NCBI GenBank assembly: GCA_014058105.1
Contig: JACGCM010000581.1
Span: 1-64,000, forward strand
Direction: 5' to 3'
Origin: Kingdonia uniflora
Lineage: Eukaryota > Streptophyta > Magnoliopsida > Ranunculales > Circaeasteraceae
Length of the DNA: 64,000 bases
Shown: in pieces, positions 11,145 to 22,125 of the stretch
Layout: every line of letters starts with the position of its first letter
Position numbering within the stretch: position 1 is the first letter of the stretch
Position numbers and translations under genes: made by a program
Notes under the pieces: generated by a model
Told to the model about the DNA's origin: nothing
Seen by the model: only the letters and a program-made list of their open reading frames with translations
Database searches by the model: none

Positions 11145-13867
11145 CTACGTATGAAACGCAAATAAATTAGAAATCTCATATTCAGCATATGTTATCATAC
11201 AAGTTGGTGGGAAGTACTTATTTCTCGTATTAGGGTACTCACCATATTCTGCTTTTTGAAACAATAATTTCATTTGTGGGCAAGTTTGTTTATCGTGGCT
11301 GCCAAAGACTCCACACCCTTTGCATGCCATCTTCTTCTTTTTGACAGCTATCTCCATTCTAGCCTTCTATTGGCCACCTTTCTTGTGATCATCTTTTGCA
11401 TGGCCTTTGGTTTGTGCTACAAGAAGATCCAAAATAGGAGCTGAAGACATCACTGTCTCAGTTAATGGAGTTGACATTGAAGGACCTGAACCTGAGAGTT
11501 GAGAGAGAGATGCATCGTACACATCAAGGTGTAACTCAAGCTCGTCTAGCCTTGAAATTGCATATTCGAAGTTTATTTTATTCTTTAATGCCCTTCAAAA
11601 AAATTTGATGCGTGAAGTGAGAGGTGGCTATGGCGTAAGGGTTTCCTCAAGTTCTCTCCATCTTAGAAACTCTCATCGTATGATCGTGAATATTTGTTTG
11701 CACCAATCTTCCACCTTAGCAGAATGAATGCATCTCGAATTTGGAGAACATCATATTTGGAGAAGACCTTGAAGAGATGACAACATGGCAGACCTACATA
11801 CTCGAACAACTTGTATTGATAATGGTCTGTCAGGCTGGCCAAGTCTATTTTCAGCTCAAAATTTTTAGGTGGTCCGCTATGTGACTTCACAAGTGTTTCT
11901 TGAACATTGTTGTCTATGCTCTTTTCTATTGCTACAAAACAAACAGTTTGATTGAATTGGTTTTCAACTTTATGGAAAATTTGCCTCGTATAAATCTTTG
12001 CTGCATGTTTTATTAGAGCCTGATGAGGTTCGACTTGTCAATATCTATGTTGGGATTGGAAGTCCTCTTCCTTATCTCTTTCAAATGTGTCTAATAGAGT
12101 TGTTGCATATTTCATCACGAAACTGTACATGCCAGTTGAAGAAAGCAGCCAACCATTGAAGAAATTGTTTGTTGACTCGCTTCGGCCAATCGTACTCATA
12201 ACAGCATAAAAAGTACCTTTATTCCCCAAAGGTATCCATCTTTCTCTTATATTAAATATCCCTTGCATCCAATTGTTGTCATCAAGATTATGTTTTTTCA
12301 TAAGCTCATTCCACCTTCTATCGAACTCTGCAGGATCATATGTATTGTGGATAATTGAATCTATATCAGTTTTAAATGTAGATGGATCTCGATAAACGTG
12401 ACCAATTTTTTCAGGGAACTTGTGTATGATGTGCCATAAGCAGAGCCGATGTTTGGTGTTTGGAAACACCTGTGAGAAAATGTAGATATTAAAGAACATT
12501 AATTGTCGACTTTATGGCAGCCGATAATTAAATTGTCGACTTCATTATTATCGACAATTAGAGACTACAAATGAGACTACAAATGCAGATATTATAGAAT
12601 ATTAATTGTCGACTTTGTGGCTTGCGACAATTAAATTGCCGACTTCATTATTATCGACAATTTAATTGTCAAAATCCACAAAGTTGACAAATAAATTGTC
12701 AAGTTCATAATTTTCGACAATAAAATTGTCAATTTTATGATTTTCGACAATATTATTGTCGATTTTGTAGATTTCAACAATTTACTCGACAATTCCTGTA
12801 ATAATAACACTGAGACTAACCTTGAGAATGGTGGTACCCATTGTAGCGTCTTGGTCAGTAAAAATAGCCATCGGGTACTTATTGTTCATCACCTTTAGCC
12901 ATGTATGGAATAACCAAGTAAAGGTGGTCTCTTGCTCATTCCTCAACAAAGCACATCCGAGTTGGATTGTTTGGTAGTGTTTGTTTATTCCTGCGAATAC
13001 AGCAAATGACATCTTATAAATGTTTATCTTATACGTGGTGTCAAAAGTCACCACATCCCCAAAAGCCTCATACGCCATTCGGGATCGGCCATCTATAAAA
13101 AGAAAAGGCCATCTATAAAAAAAAAAAAGTGCTTTGTCATCATCATCGAGCTGAATGACAAAGTAGAATATAGGATCTTTGATTTGCTTTTTCTTGAACC
13201 AATCCAATACAGCCTGCGCATCACCGCTCGATAGACATTCTTTGTTAACCTTGGCTTTGTGGTTGTAACAATCACGTTTTGAAGCTCTTATCTGGGAATA
13301 AAGCAGACACCTTGCTTACTGAGGTGTTGTACAGCTCAAAAGTCTCAGTTAGGTTTTTTGCAGCTTCAGGAAAGAAATGATTAATCTTCATACGGTGGTA
13401 GTTGCAAGGTGACACAAGCTTGTGGTTATGCACATTTGAGAAAGTGGTAACAATAAATTTACCAAGTTTTTCTCTCCAATTAATGATCAAAGTAGCCTTA
13501 CACCCGCATTGATATGAAGATCGCTTCTTCCCTTCTTGTTCACTTGTATCAGAAGTTTTGTTTTTCTTCGACAAACCGTTGCTCAAACAAGTAAATGTTA
13601 ATTGTTCTATCTCCTCGGACTTGGTCATTTTTTAGAGTTGTGCTTCTTTGTGGAGAACCCTTGCATCCTTCCATATTCTTCATAAAAGGAACTTGCGTCA
13701 TCCACAGTATTAAAAGTTTGCCCTTCATATGGCGTATCTACAAACAAAGAATCAATTGTAGAATAAGGTGTTCCGGAACCCACACCCGACGTACGTTTGT
13801 TGGCAGCCCTTGCTGGTGACTCATCTCCGATTAGCTTTGACCATTCTGGTTCAAGAAAATCTTCCAT
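11145..13867 (-). pseudogene. FAR1-like MULE transposase (broken)
   Basis: On the minus strand the protein opens at 13867 with MEDFLEPEW, then FNTVDDASSFYEEYGRMQGF, the start of a FAR1-type DNA-binding domain. A frameshift in an A run at about 13625 moves it to the next frame: SSYQCGCKATLIINW and VHNHKLVSP complete the C2H2-like FAR1 domain. The MULE DDE domain follows (DGRSRMAYEAFGDVVTFDTT with the first Asp, then FTDQDATM with the second, up to 12782). Its second half is 12499-12038, separated by the TTGTCGA array. A SWIM-like segment FEYVGLPCCHLFKVFSKYD (about 11.8 kb) and a zinc knuckle CKGCGVFGSHDKQTC (about 11.3 kb) end the protein. A short duplicated stretch near 13090-13120 also disturbs the frame. 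This is the same domain order as FHY3/FAR1 proteins and Jittery-like transposases. It is non-functional as written. Confidence 0.85.
12500..12790. repeat. Array of TTGTCGA / TCGACAA motifs (inside transposase gene)
   Basis: Some 14-16 copies of ATTGTCGA or TCGACAAT, several as back-to-back inverted pairs, lie between two coding segments of the transposase, probably in an intron. A partial tandem of about 100 bp is visible, with two similar blocks starting near 12502 and 12602. Confidence 0.8.
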
Positions 13868-15096
13868 ATTATTATCCTGTCATATAGGATGAATTATTGG
13901 ATACAATCCCATTAATCAAATACATCCATTCAGTCAAACAAAAATATGGAATCAAAAGTAACAGACAACTAACCACAAATAAAAACGAAAAAAAACACAG
14001 CTTTTCATAATAACTTTAATTACATAGGATTTTATGGGTCACAGTTGTACATCATGTATGTTATTAGATTGTTGTAAACATACACTACACTAACAATCCC
14101 AACATCACTAAGTACAGTCTACAGGTCCCCAATCCCAAACATATTCTCTTGAATCAAATTCTTCAGAATATGACTCCCGAAAGGTTTCCAGCTCTTCTAC
14201 AAATCTATGTGTGCTTGCCTTTCACATTCTACAGCTTCCAATGCTTCCATACGTAATACTACTTGGGACCAAAATAGTTCATCAACCTCTTCATTGCGGG
14301 GGGAGACTAGAGGAATTACTTCATTATCGTAACCATCATGTTCCCTGCCAAAACACCTATAAAATAAATTATACACCCATTCAATAAACCTCATATCTGT
14401 AACATAAACAGGATTCACTGAGTTATATTGTTGACAACCCCCTAAATCGACAATTTTTTGTCGATTTCTAGGGTATTCGACAAAATTATTGTCAATTTCA
14501 GATGTATTCGATAATAATTTTGTCGATATATTGCATTGTGACAATTTAGTCGTTGTTTCTTGTCGATTTATCTTCATTTCGACAATTTTACCGTATAAAT
14601 TTGATGATTATTGTGTTGTAGGAGACTCCTAAATTGTCGTAATGCGACATTTCGACAATAACATTTCTATTATGCAGTGTATGAGACCTTTTAAATTTAT
14701 AGAGAAGAAATTGGGAGAAATTTGCACACCACTCACCTGTTGGTAGATGTTGGGATGTTGGGTTTGTTGCTAGATGTTGGGATGTCATTCACTAGCCTGT
14801 TAAATTAAGCAAAATAATCAATACGCCTACACAGATTACCTCTGTAGCATAGTTTTAACATCACATTCACAAAAATATAGTTTCCCAACAAGGACATAAA
14901 CTGACAAAGGATCGTACCTTAACCGGAGGTAGATAGAGGAAGAGTAAAAATTTAATGGGAATTTGAATTTTGGATTGAGTGAGACTGAGTGATTGAGTGG
15001 AGGGAAACAAGAAGAGAGAAAAAGAGAGAGTAAAATTTAAATTTAGAGAAAGAGTGATTGAGTGGAGTGAGTGAGTGATGAGTTGGTAGAGTGAAT
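13868..15096 (-). other. 5' region of the transposase gene and right MULE arm
   Basis: Upstream of the transposase ATG lie AT-rich DNA, a 126-codon minus-strand ORF (14577-14197) without recognised domain, and a third TTGTCGA array (about 14440-14660). The Arg/Glu-rich tail of the ORF (about 14200-14400) could be a small upstream exon. The purine-rich stretch at 14940-15090 mirrors the CT-rich DNA inside the left TIR. Confidence 0.4.
14440..14660. repeat. Array of TTGTCGA / TCGACAA motifs (right MULE arm)
   Basis: About ten copies of TTGTCGA, TCGACAA and near variants over 220 bp. This is the third such array in this element. Confidence 0.75.
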
Positions 15097-15189
15097 GAGT
15101 TGAGTGAGATGTCATGTCAAATTGGTGTATGGTTAGGAGAGAGTGTAGGAGGTATGTTGGAAAATTGGTGTGTAGGGGAATCTTTTCCC
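15097..15189 (-). repeat. Right terminal inverted repeat of the MULE
   Basis: Inverted, slightly diverged copy of 3302-3394; the TSD CATTATGTT follows at 15190-15198. Confidence 0.88.
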
Positions 15190-15464
15190 CATTATGTTAT
15201 ACATAATACATTCTAAAATGAGGCACTACATTCAATAAAATCAATGCCATTACCATACACTTTCACCATGGATGAAAATTGTAACGAAGTGTTAGAGCAT
15301 CTCTAGCAGTGAGTTTTTGAGTTTGGGGGTTTGTCATACCAAAGCCAAACTCACACTCGTTCGCCTTCCAGCAGTAACAAGTCGAGTTTGAGTTTGGTGA
15401 CGTGGATCTGTCAGAACCCAACCGAGTGTGAGCTCTTCAAACTAAAAAAAAAGAGTTTGACGTA

Positions 15465-15542
15465 CTTTTAATTACCGCGCGGTGTTCCTTTTACCGCCTG
15501 GATTTTCTGGGCGTAATTAGAACACCGCATGGTAATTAAAAG
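15465..15542. repeat. GC-rich hairpin inside the Harbinger left end
   Basis: Arms of 23 bp (15465-15487 and 15520-15542) are inverted copies with two mismatches, around a core ACCGCGCGGT / ACCGCATGGT. The loop is 32 bases. Comparable hairpins occur just inside the other two Harbinger-type left ends in this window (20167-20241 and 37081-37101). Confidence 0.85.
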
Positions 15543-15660
15543 CCTCTTATCCATTATGCTCTCCTAAGCTCTCTTCTGGCTATTTCTTTACTCCTCTAAC
15601 CCAGTTTAAGCAAAAGAAGAGAGATAACCTTTTCCTATTCTCAAAAATCATCGTCCCAAA

Positions 15661-16760
15661 TGGCAAACTCTGGCACCAGCAGTAATAACTCAACACCGTC
15701 GACCCCATCCTCCCAGAACCTACCTTCAACACCATTCGCTCAACACCCATCATCATAATTCACTTCATACCTCTACCATAACCAATCGCAATTCTAATAA
15801 CATACCCCACTTCCATTTATCATGTCACAAGGGGATACCTTAGGAGGACAGTATCAAAATCCCTTTACAATCTCTCAACCACAACCTTAGGCGTTTAGCC
15901 CGTACTATTAACACTATCCAGACACTCAACCTCAAGGTTTTCAACCTCCAAATTACTTTCAGAACTACCTATTCAATGGTGAATCTATCAAGTTAAATAT
16001 GGGTCTCGCAAATGCTCCCATACCTGTTGACGTTACGACGGCCGGGAAAGAAAAAAGAAGAAAGAAAAAAAGCACCTGCAAAACAAAGACAAAACGTATA
16101 AGTCCTTGATGATGATAAGTTTTTGGACAAGACGGATGATGTTGGACTTCATTGGACGGATGCAGACTTCACGTGTCTCGCAAGGGCGTGGGTAATGACT
16201 TCTGTTCAGACCACGGGCTGTACAAAGGGTTTCCCTTTCTATTAAAAGCTTAACATTGCCTTTAACAGAGACCCCGAGTGCCTTACATGATGATTATGTG
16301 GGTTGACCAAAGCTCAGTGGTATCCCATTAATGCACAACGTGTGATATACAAGGGAATAGTTGCTCAAGTACAATTTTTGCACGAGAGCGAAAAACTGAT
16401 AAATATCGGGTACGTTCTAATTTGTTTTAACTCAATTTCGTTTATTTTTCTTGGATATACATGTTATTTATTTGTATTTAGTAATTTTGGGAATTGTAGG
16501 AAAAAGATGCACACATGATCTATCAAGGTATGAATGGCGACAATGACTTCAAACACCGTATAGCGTAAGAGATTTTAACACGTGAACCGTAATGGGCCAG
16601 CCTAAAGGATAATGGTTTGAGCCATGCGGGGAATCTACCTAGATATGTCACCTCGAGAACATCGCATAATTATTCTCTGAGGAACTTGATCGGATCAAAC
16701 AACCTATTAAAGGATCTAGACGACCCACCTACACCTCAATCCGCTCAGTAAAATTTTGAA
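15661..16760 (+). pseudogene. Harbinger ORF1 remnant (SANT/trihelix-like)
   Basis: The ATG at 15661 opens a Ser/Pro/Gln-rich leader (MANSGTSSNN...) broken by stops. It is followed by a Lys-rich patch near 16050 and by LHWTDADFTCLARAWVMTS, which resembles the SANT/Myb-like trihelix start of Harbinger ORF1 proteins (also annotated as glutathione S-transferase T3-like). A probable intron from about 16409 to 16499 (GGTACG...TTGTAG) joins LINIG to KDAHMIYQG. The final segment ILTREP, then WASLKDNG, fits the end of the domain. In this family ORF1 helps the transposase bind DNA. Multiple in-frame stops make it a pseudogene. Confidence 0.65.
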
Positions 16761-17179
16761 TTAGATGGTTCATTTTATGAGAGTGGAGCGAGGCCTATCG
16801 GCTAAAAACTTTTTAGAAAAAGCGTTGCAAGAAACAAGGGCGTTGATGAGATTAGTGCATCTGGAAAAAGTATGACGACAATGCTGGAGGAGATGAAGTT
16901 GGAGAAGAGATAAACGAAGGAAGAAAAAGGAAAGAAGAAGAGCAGAAGCTAGTTAACAATGGCAAACCAAAATAAATTTGGAACAAGCAAGGGAATATTG
17001 TAAAATCATGGATACAGACCTGAGTAATCTTTCTGGACATGTAATGCAATACTATCAGCAATGGCAAGCTGAGGTCAAACAAAAACTAAATACTTCGTTC
17101 CCTCCCCACACCATTTTATCATCTCTCTCATTTTTTGCCCAAAACCCTTTAAAAAAATTACCAACATTTACCCAATAAA

Positions 17180-19240
17180 ATGGACGTGCCAGAGGGAGAT
17201 CCACACCCCAGTACATTCCTTGGGTTTAGAGTGACAAGAAATTTAAAACAATCCATAACTCGGTCGAGGTTTGGAAGGGAAAAAAAGTAGTATTTGAAGG
17301 GGTAAAACAAAATCAAAACCTATCACACCCAACCCAAGATGAAATTCCACACATGCAATTTATTACCGCGCTCCCAGACGGCGTCAATCATATATATAAC
17401 ACTGGCAAGGATCTCATAGTAAATTTTTGTATAATGGCGACTTTGTTATTTTCGTTAATCAAATGTTTGTCAAAATGCTCCAATGAACATAATTGTGATT
17501 CGATGCGTCCACACGACATATTCACTGCAGTTATCAAAGTTTGGAATGAGATTTCCAAAATTTTGAAAATAAGGGATCCCGTGGTAAAGATATTCGGGAG
17601 GTTCATGAATATAAAATTAGGTAATTCCGATAATCATCTAATTTAGGTGCTAACAGGGCGTTGACGGCCGACAATTCATACTTTTCTCTTCCCGTGTGTG
17701 GAGATAGGGATCACTCCATTGGATTTTGTAATGTTTACATCATTGCCAATCAACAAATATTCTACACAGTTGTCGTATGACCAACAATACAAAGAGTGAG
17801 AATGTCATCATTGCACATCTAATGAAGTACTTGACCATCACATATGATCGGTCTAATGACAGTACGGTGGCTCATGCTTTTATCTTTTTCATGATGGGAC
17901 ATTTATGGTTTCAAATGGCCAATGACACTATCCCGCTTAGATATCTCGAGGCCGTGGCCGATTTAGACAAAGTTCCCTCATATGACTGGGGTTCTGCTAT
18001 TCTTGCTTCTCTATACCATGGCTTGGATATCGCAGTTACGACCGGGGGTACCATCACTGGATTTCTACAACTTCTTGAGGTACACTAACACTTTTTCCAA
18101 AGATACAAATCAAATATCTTCCAAATAAACGTCTTAAATGGAATTTCTAATTGTTTTTTATGTTGTTCTGAAATGCAGTATTGGTTTTACGAGTATTGTA
18201 GGGTTGGTCACCCTATTGACAACAATGCGCTGAAGATGATGTCGTATCCTCGCCTCAAAGCATAAGAGAAAGGGAACATAAAGAAAACAAATGACCAGGC
18301 AATGAACTTGTTCACTATAGCTAGATACCTCAATGACCACCAGACTATTGAGTCGATCAACTGGCGTCCTTGGGATACATCTGCGGCTTTAGATTTAGAT
18401 GACGTAGATATCGCGGCAACGCTATCCCGTAAGAGGATGTCACTTCAAGTCCCTTATAGAAATTGTGAGTATTACTTGGGGGATAGATGTTGGAGACAGT
18501 TGACTGGTTATGCGGGTATTCCGATGGATCCTCTGTCCAACATGTCATCACATCTTAGTCTAGCTAATTTATAGGCTTTAAGAGAGTCTGGATTTGTTTA
18601 ATGTGACCAGTTTATGATGGATAAGGAGAGGATGACTTACGACACATACTGACGTAGCCAAACTAGTGAGGTTAACCACCTATTGACAAATTCACAGAGG
18701 ATGGGGAACATAGATCTGTTTGGTCCCAGTGTACTCAGGTATGGTATTACACCCGTTATGGTTACGTCAGCAGAGGTTCATAGCTTACCCTAGGACTTCA
18801 GTTTACCCGACTTGGAGATGGGGCCAAACCTAGGGTAGAACATGAAGTAGACAGGGAGGCGTCAGACGATCCCCATCTACAGCTTAAGGGAGCCACCAAC
18901 GGTGCCTCATTCTTACAACTCAGAAGAGTTGTGGAACCTGAGTCTGGGTATACGGCGAGTCACCCTTTCAGAGTTTGCGCGGGACGCCGAGAAGATCACA
19001 TCGCTGATTAATGAGGTTGCCGCTCTGACACGAGGTTATGAGGGTATCAACGACCGATTATATCCGCATGTAAATAATTTATTTATTTATTTATGTTTAC
19101 TTCTTAAAGTTATATTTATTTTGTCAAAATCTAAATTAATTTTTCTTTGCTCGTTCATAACTTATAGCTGAGAAGGATACCGATTTTATAGGTGGTGCCG
19201 CTACCACCTGGAGGTAGCGAGCGCTAGGACTACGCAGGGG
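17180..19240 (+). pseudogene. Plant mobile domain (PMD) pseudogene in the Harbinger element
   Basis: The best-preserved part, 17777-18088, encodes IPLRYLEAVADLDKVPSYDWGSAILASLYHGLD, here mentioned by its key residues: a Leu-Glu-Ala stretch followed by the YDWG/LYHGLD core of plant mobile domains. After an intron (about 18079-18177) it continues with WFYEYCRVG, a stop near 18262, and then LNDHQTIESINWRPWD and CWRQLTGYAGIPMDP (18302-18574). This matches the order of the PMD C-terminal half. Degraded sequence with HPSTFLGFRVTRNLKQS lies upstream, and a downstream segment (18902-19080) may be the C-terminal tail. It differs clearly from the PMD in the neighbouring MULE, so it is not a local duplicate. 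Capture by the Harbinger element is inferred from position. Confidence 0.65.
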
Positions 19241-19546
19241 ACCCGTAAACATGGCGTTTAAACCAGAGGAGCCGGTAATATCCACAGGGGACATACTAGG
19301 GATGATATTGGTCCGTTTCAGTAGATATAGTTGTGAGATGAGTGTTATTATAGGCGTTGTATTGTATAACTTTTGCTTCTCTATATAAGTACTTGTACGA
19401 GCTGATGTCCCATTTCCTTAAATTCAATAAATATCGATCAATTTTTGTTATAACTTGAATTTAAATGGAAATGCAATTACAGTTCTTAAAATAGTAGTTC
19501 TACGCATGAAATTAAACTCAAAATAGATACAATTAAACCTAATTCA

Positions 19547-19834
19547 TCATTCCCGACTAATGTAGGGATTAAATTCGGACCATTCAGTAAGAGGGAATGG
19601 ATCCCGTCTATAGTTGGAAACTCGATAATTTGTAGGAAACTCATCAGGCGGGACGTAGTTCCGATAAAAAATATTGTATGGAGTCTTGAATGGGAACGGC
19701 TGGTTGTATTTCTCATACCATTCGTCTCTGGCTTCACGCATAATATAGGCTAGTGGAATACCTCTTACCCGTTTATCAGTACTGTTCTCTATCTCATAAA
19801 ACTCATCACATTTAACCTTAAAAGAATATTTCAC
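19547..19834 (-). CDS. Unrecognised 95-codon ORF in the Harbinger element
   Basis: An open frame rich in Tyr, Glu, Arg and Pro, containing DEWYEKYNQPFPF, YRNYVPPDEFP and YRRDPFPLTEWSEFNPY. It has no signal peptide or membrane segment, and I do not recognise a family. The amino-acid make-up looks protein-like rather than random. It runs opposite to the ORF1, PMD and transposase remnants. It may be a scrap of another captured gene or chance. Confidence 0.3.
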   Translation of the reverse strand: MKYSFKVKCDEFYEIENSTDKRVRGIPLAYIMREARDEWYEKYNQPFPFKTPYNIFYRNYVPPDEFPTNYRVSNYRRDPFPLTEWSEFNPYISRE

Positions 19835-20067
19835 ATGTTATATAAATCTACAAGAGGGTATCAAAGTTTTGTGTAGGCCCTGAGTTGAACATGAACTCGG
19901 TCCCATAACTGATTGAAGTTGAGTTGTTGGAGAGGTGGATTATCAACAAAATACTGTCAGGACATGGCGAGGGCGCAGTCTTCATTCCAGCCAAATACCA
20001 CTGAAGTATCATGTGTTAGAGGTAAAAAACTTGGCATTATTGAGTTGAACTGGAAGGACTGTTGTTA

Positions 20068-20241
20068 GAGCATCTCCAACCAACATCTATATATACAAAT
20101 AAATTCGTTGGGATACCAAAATTTGTCATTGGGGAGGAACTAAAAGGAGAACTAGCTGTTAGGGAACACGGCGGTCTTTTGATTACCTCGCGGTATTTTG
20201 AATATTGCAAAATACCGCACGATAATCAAAACACCGCCGTG
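20068..20241 (+). mobile_element. Second Harbinger-type left end with hairpin
   Basis: TTA (20068-20070) is followed by GAGCATCTCCAACCAACATC, a typical Harbinger/Tourist start. Just inside, 34-base arms at 20167-20200 and 20208-20241 pair with four mismatches around a 7-base loop. The matching right end for this terminus was not found; the transposase downstream probably belongs with it. Confidence 0.65.
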
Positions 20242-20359
20242 AGTTCTGATCTTCCACAACGGCAGTTCTTCTTCCCTTTATCCTCTTACACTTTTTTCTC
20301 TTCTATCTGATTGCTCCTTCTTCACCTTCAATACCAAGAAATTAACTCCACAGCCTCAT

Positions 20360-21588
20360 TTGTCTTCCTCATCATTATTTTCATCCATTGATGATCATCC
20401 ACGTGTATTGTCCTCCTCCAACGATCTTATATTTGATTGTGCTACGGCAATTGCCATTATGCACCAAAATGTATTGAACCTAGTAATACATGATGAAACT
20501 TTGAGTCACCGCGGGAGTGTCATGGGCTGGAAAGATAAAAGAAAGTTGCGAGACCACCCATTGGGGTATTACAGTATTATGCGGGACTACTTCAACACGG
20601 AGTGCACATTTACTCTGAAAGAATTTTGACGACATTTTTGTACAAGTAGACAAATGTTTCTGCCCATATTCGATGCAGTAGTTGCACACGATAATTACTT
20701 TGTCCAAAAACCCAACATCGCAAAAACTATGGGGTTGTCACCGTACCAAAAGATATTTGTGGCACTACGTTTCTTAAGCTACGGTACCGCGGTCGATCTT
20801 TTTGACGAGTATTTAAGAATAGGAGAAAGCACAACTTTGTTAAGTATGGAAAAGTTTTGTATTACGGTTATATAAATTTTTGCCGCGGAATATCTTCGAG
20901 CACCAAACGCGACCGACGTGAAAAGGTTAAAAGTGATAGGAGAGTCACGGGATTTTCCCAGCATGTTAGGAAGCCTTGATTACATGTATTGGATATGTAA
21001 AAATTATCTCATAGCTTGGTACGGGCAATTTAATAGTCATTTCCTCAAGGCGACTATGATTCTTGAAGTGGTAGCTTCACACGACCTTTGGTTTTGACAT
21101 ATTTTTTTGGGTTACCAGGGGCTAACAATGATATCAATGTCCTACACCAATTACATCTTTTCACCGACCTCGCATATGGTATCGCTCCGCCTTGCGATTA
21201 TACAATTGTCGGTAAAACTTATGATATGAGTTATTATCTAGCGGATGGTATATACCCCAAATGAGGAACACTTGTCAAAACCATCTCCAATTCGGTTATA
21301 GCGAGAAAAATATTTTTTGCTCAACAACAAGAAAGTTGTCGAAAAAACGTGGAACGGGCATTTAGGATTTTACAATCACAGTTCAATATTGTCAAAGATC
21401 CGGTTAAATTTTGGAAACCCGAGGTTTTGAACAATGTCATGAAGGCGTTCGTGATAATGCATAATATGATAGTTGAAGAGAAACAAGGTTCATTCCTATC
21501 ATACTTAAGCTACAATCTGGACAATCCCTCAACTATCGAAGGCGAACCTATTGTACGCGAACGCAGAACAATAGAAGTTTTTATATAA
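20360..21588 (+). pseudogene. PIF/Harbinger DDE transposase remnant (HARBI1-like)
   Basis: Plus-strand fragments follow the plant Harbinger nuclease (DDE_Tnp_4 / HARBI1) from end to end: MFLPIFDAVVAHDNYF, KPNIAKTMGLSPYQKI, YGTAVDLFDEYLRIGES, MEKFCITVI, then EYLRAPNATDVKRL. The catalytic residues can be placed: the first Asp in MLGSLDYMYW (about 20970), the second in NNDINVLHQL (about 21130), and the Glu in VERAFRILQSQF (from 21346). MKAFVIMHNMIVEE ends the domain. Breaks are a TGA at 20627-20629, a TAA at 20873-20875, a TGA replacing a Trp near 21096, a frameshift near 21110, and a TGA near 21263. It is dead; the DDE residues survive because decay is recent. Confidence 0.88.
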
Positions 21589-22125
21589 AAAATAAACCGA
21601 ATTCGAAGTCGAGAACTACACTTTGATCTAAAGGATGATCGAGCATTTGTGAGCCGTGAAGGGAATCTTCATTCCTAGTGTTATAATCATGTATTATCTG
21701 AGAACTTTATGTAATTTAATGATTATTGTCGTACAATCTTGTAAATTATTGATTTCTTATTGAACAAGTTTTCGATATTGCATTAATATTGTATTTATTT
21801 TAACGCAATATTCACGGAAAAAAATATTTCTTCAAAAAATTACATTCTTCAATAGCAAAGTACACTCTTAAAACGAATACATTATTGGAAAGTAACCTAC
21901 GTTCTTAAAAATTAAACAACATTCAACAAAGTTAAATTATATTTAATAACCTGAGCCGGTACTTGGTCCGCCATTCGGGGCGGTGTTTTGAAGTATGCAA
22001 AATTAAAAAAAAAAACACGTCAACCCAACTACTTGAAGAAACGAGTTTGAGTTGGTTGGGTTGGGTTGTGTCTGACGTGTAGGCCTTTTGTCAGAACCCA
22101 CACTCGACTGCTAGAGATAATCTTA

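Larger units (their letters stand above)
3293..15198. mobile_element. Mutator-like element (MULE) with 9-bp target duplication
   Basis: Perfect 9-bp direct repeats CATTATGTT lie at 3293-3301 and 15190-15198. The element itself is 3302-15189. Its ends are inverted copies of about 93 bp (3302-3394 and 15097-15189), opening GGGAGAGGATTCCCC on the left and GGGAAAAGATTCCCC on the reverse complement of the right. Both continue with shared blocks such as CCTCCTACACTCTC and ACACCAATTTGAC. Long TIRs plus a 9-bp TSD are the hallmark of the Mutator superfamily. Inside are a FAR1-like MULE transposase on the minus strand (about 11.1-13.9 kb) and a plant-mobile-domain gene on the plus strand (about 4.2-10.4 kb), the latter split by an LTR-type insertion. 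Without that insertion the element would be about 7.1 kb. The transposase is broken, so the copy is not autonomous now. Confidence 0.9.
15292..22125 (+). mobile_element. PIF/Harbinger element with TTA target duplication
   Basis: TTA lies at 15292-15294 and 22123-22125. The element proper, 15295-22122, begins GAGCATCTCTAGCAGT, and the reverse complement of its right end is GATTATCTCTAGCAGT, 14 of 16 identical. Longer subterminal blocks also match in inverted form (GTCAGAACCCA and CGAGTGTG motifs near both ends). A 3-bp TTA duplication with such ends is typical of PIF/Harbinger. In order it carries a SANT-like ORF1 remnant, a PMD pseudogene, a second Harbinger-type left end at 20071, and a DDE transposase remnant. 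It may be a composite of two elements sharing one surviving right end. Confidence 0.8.
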
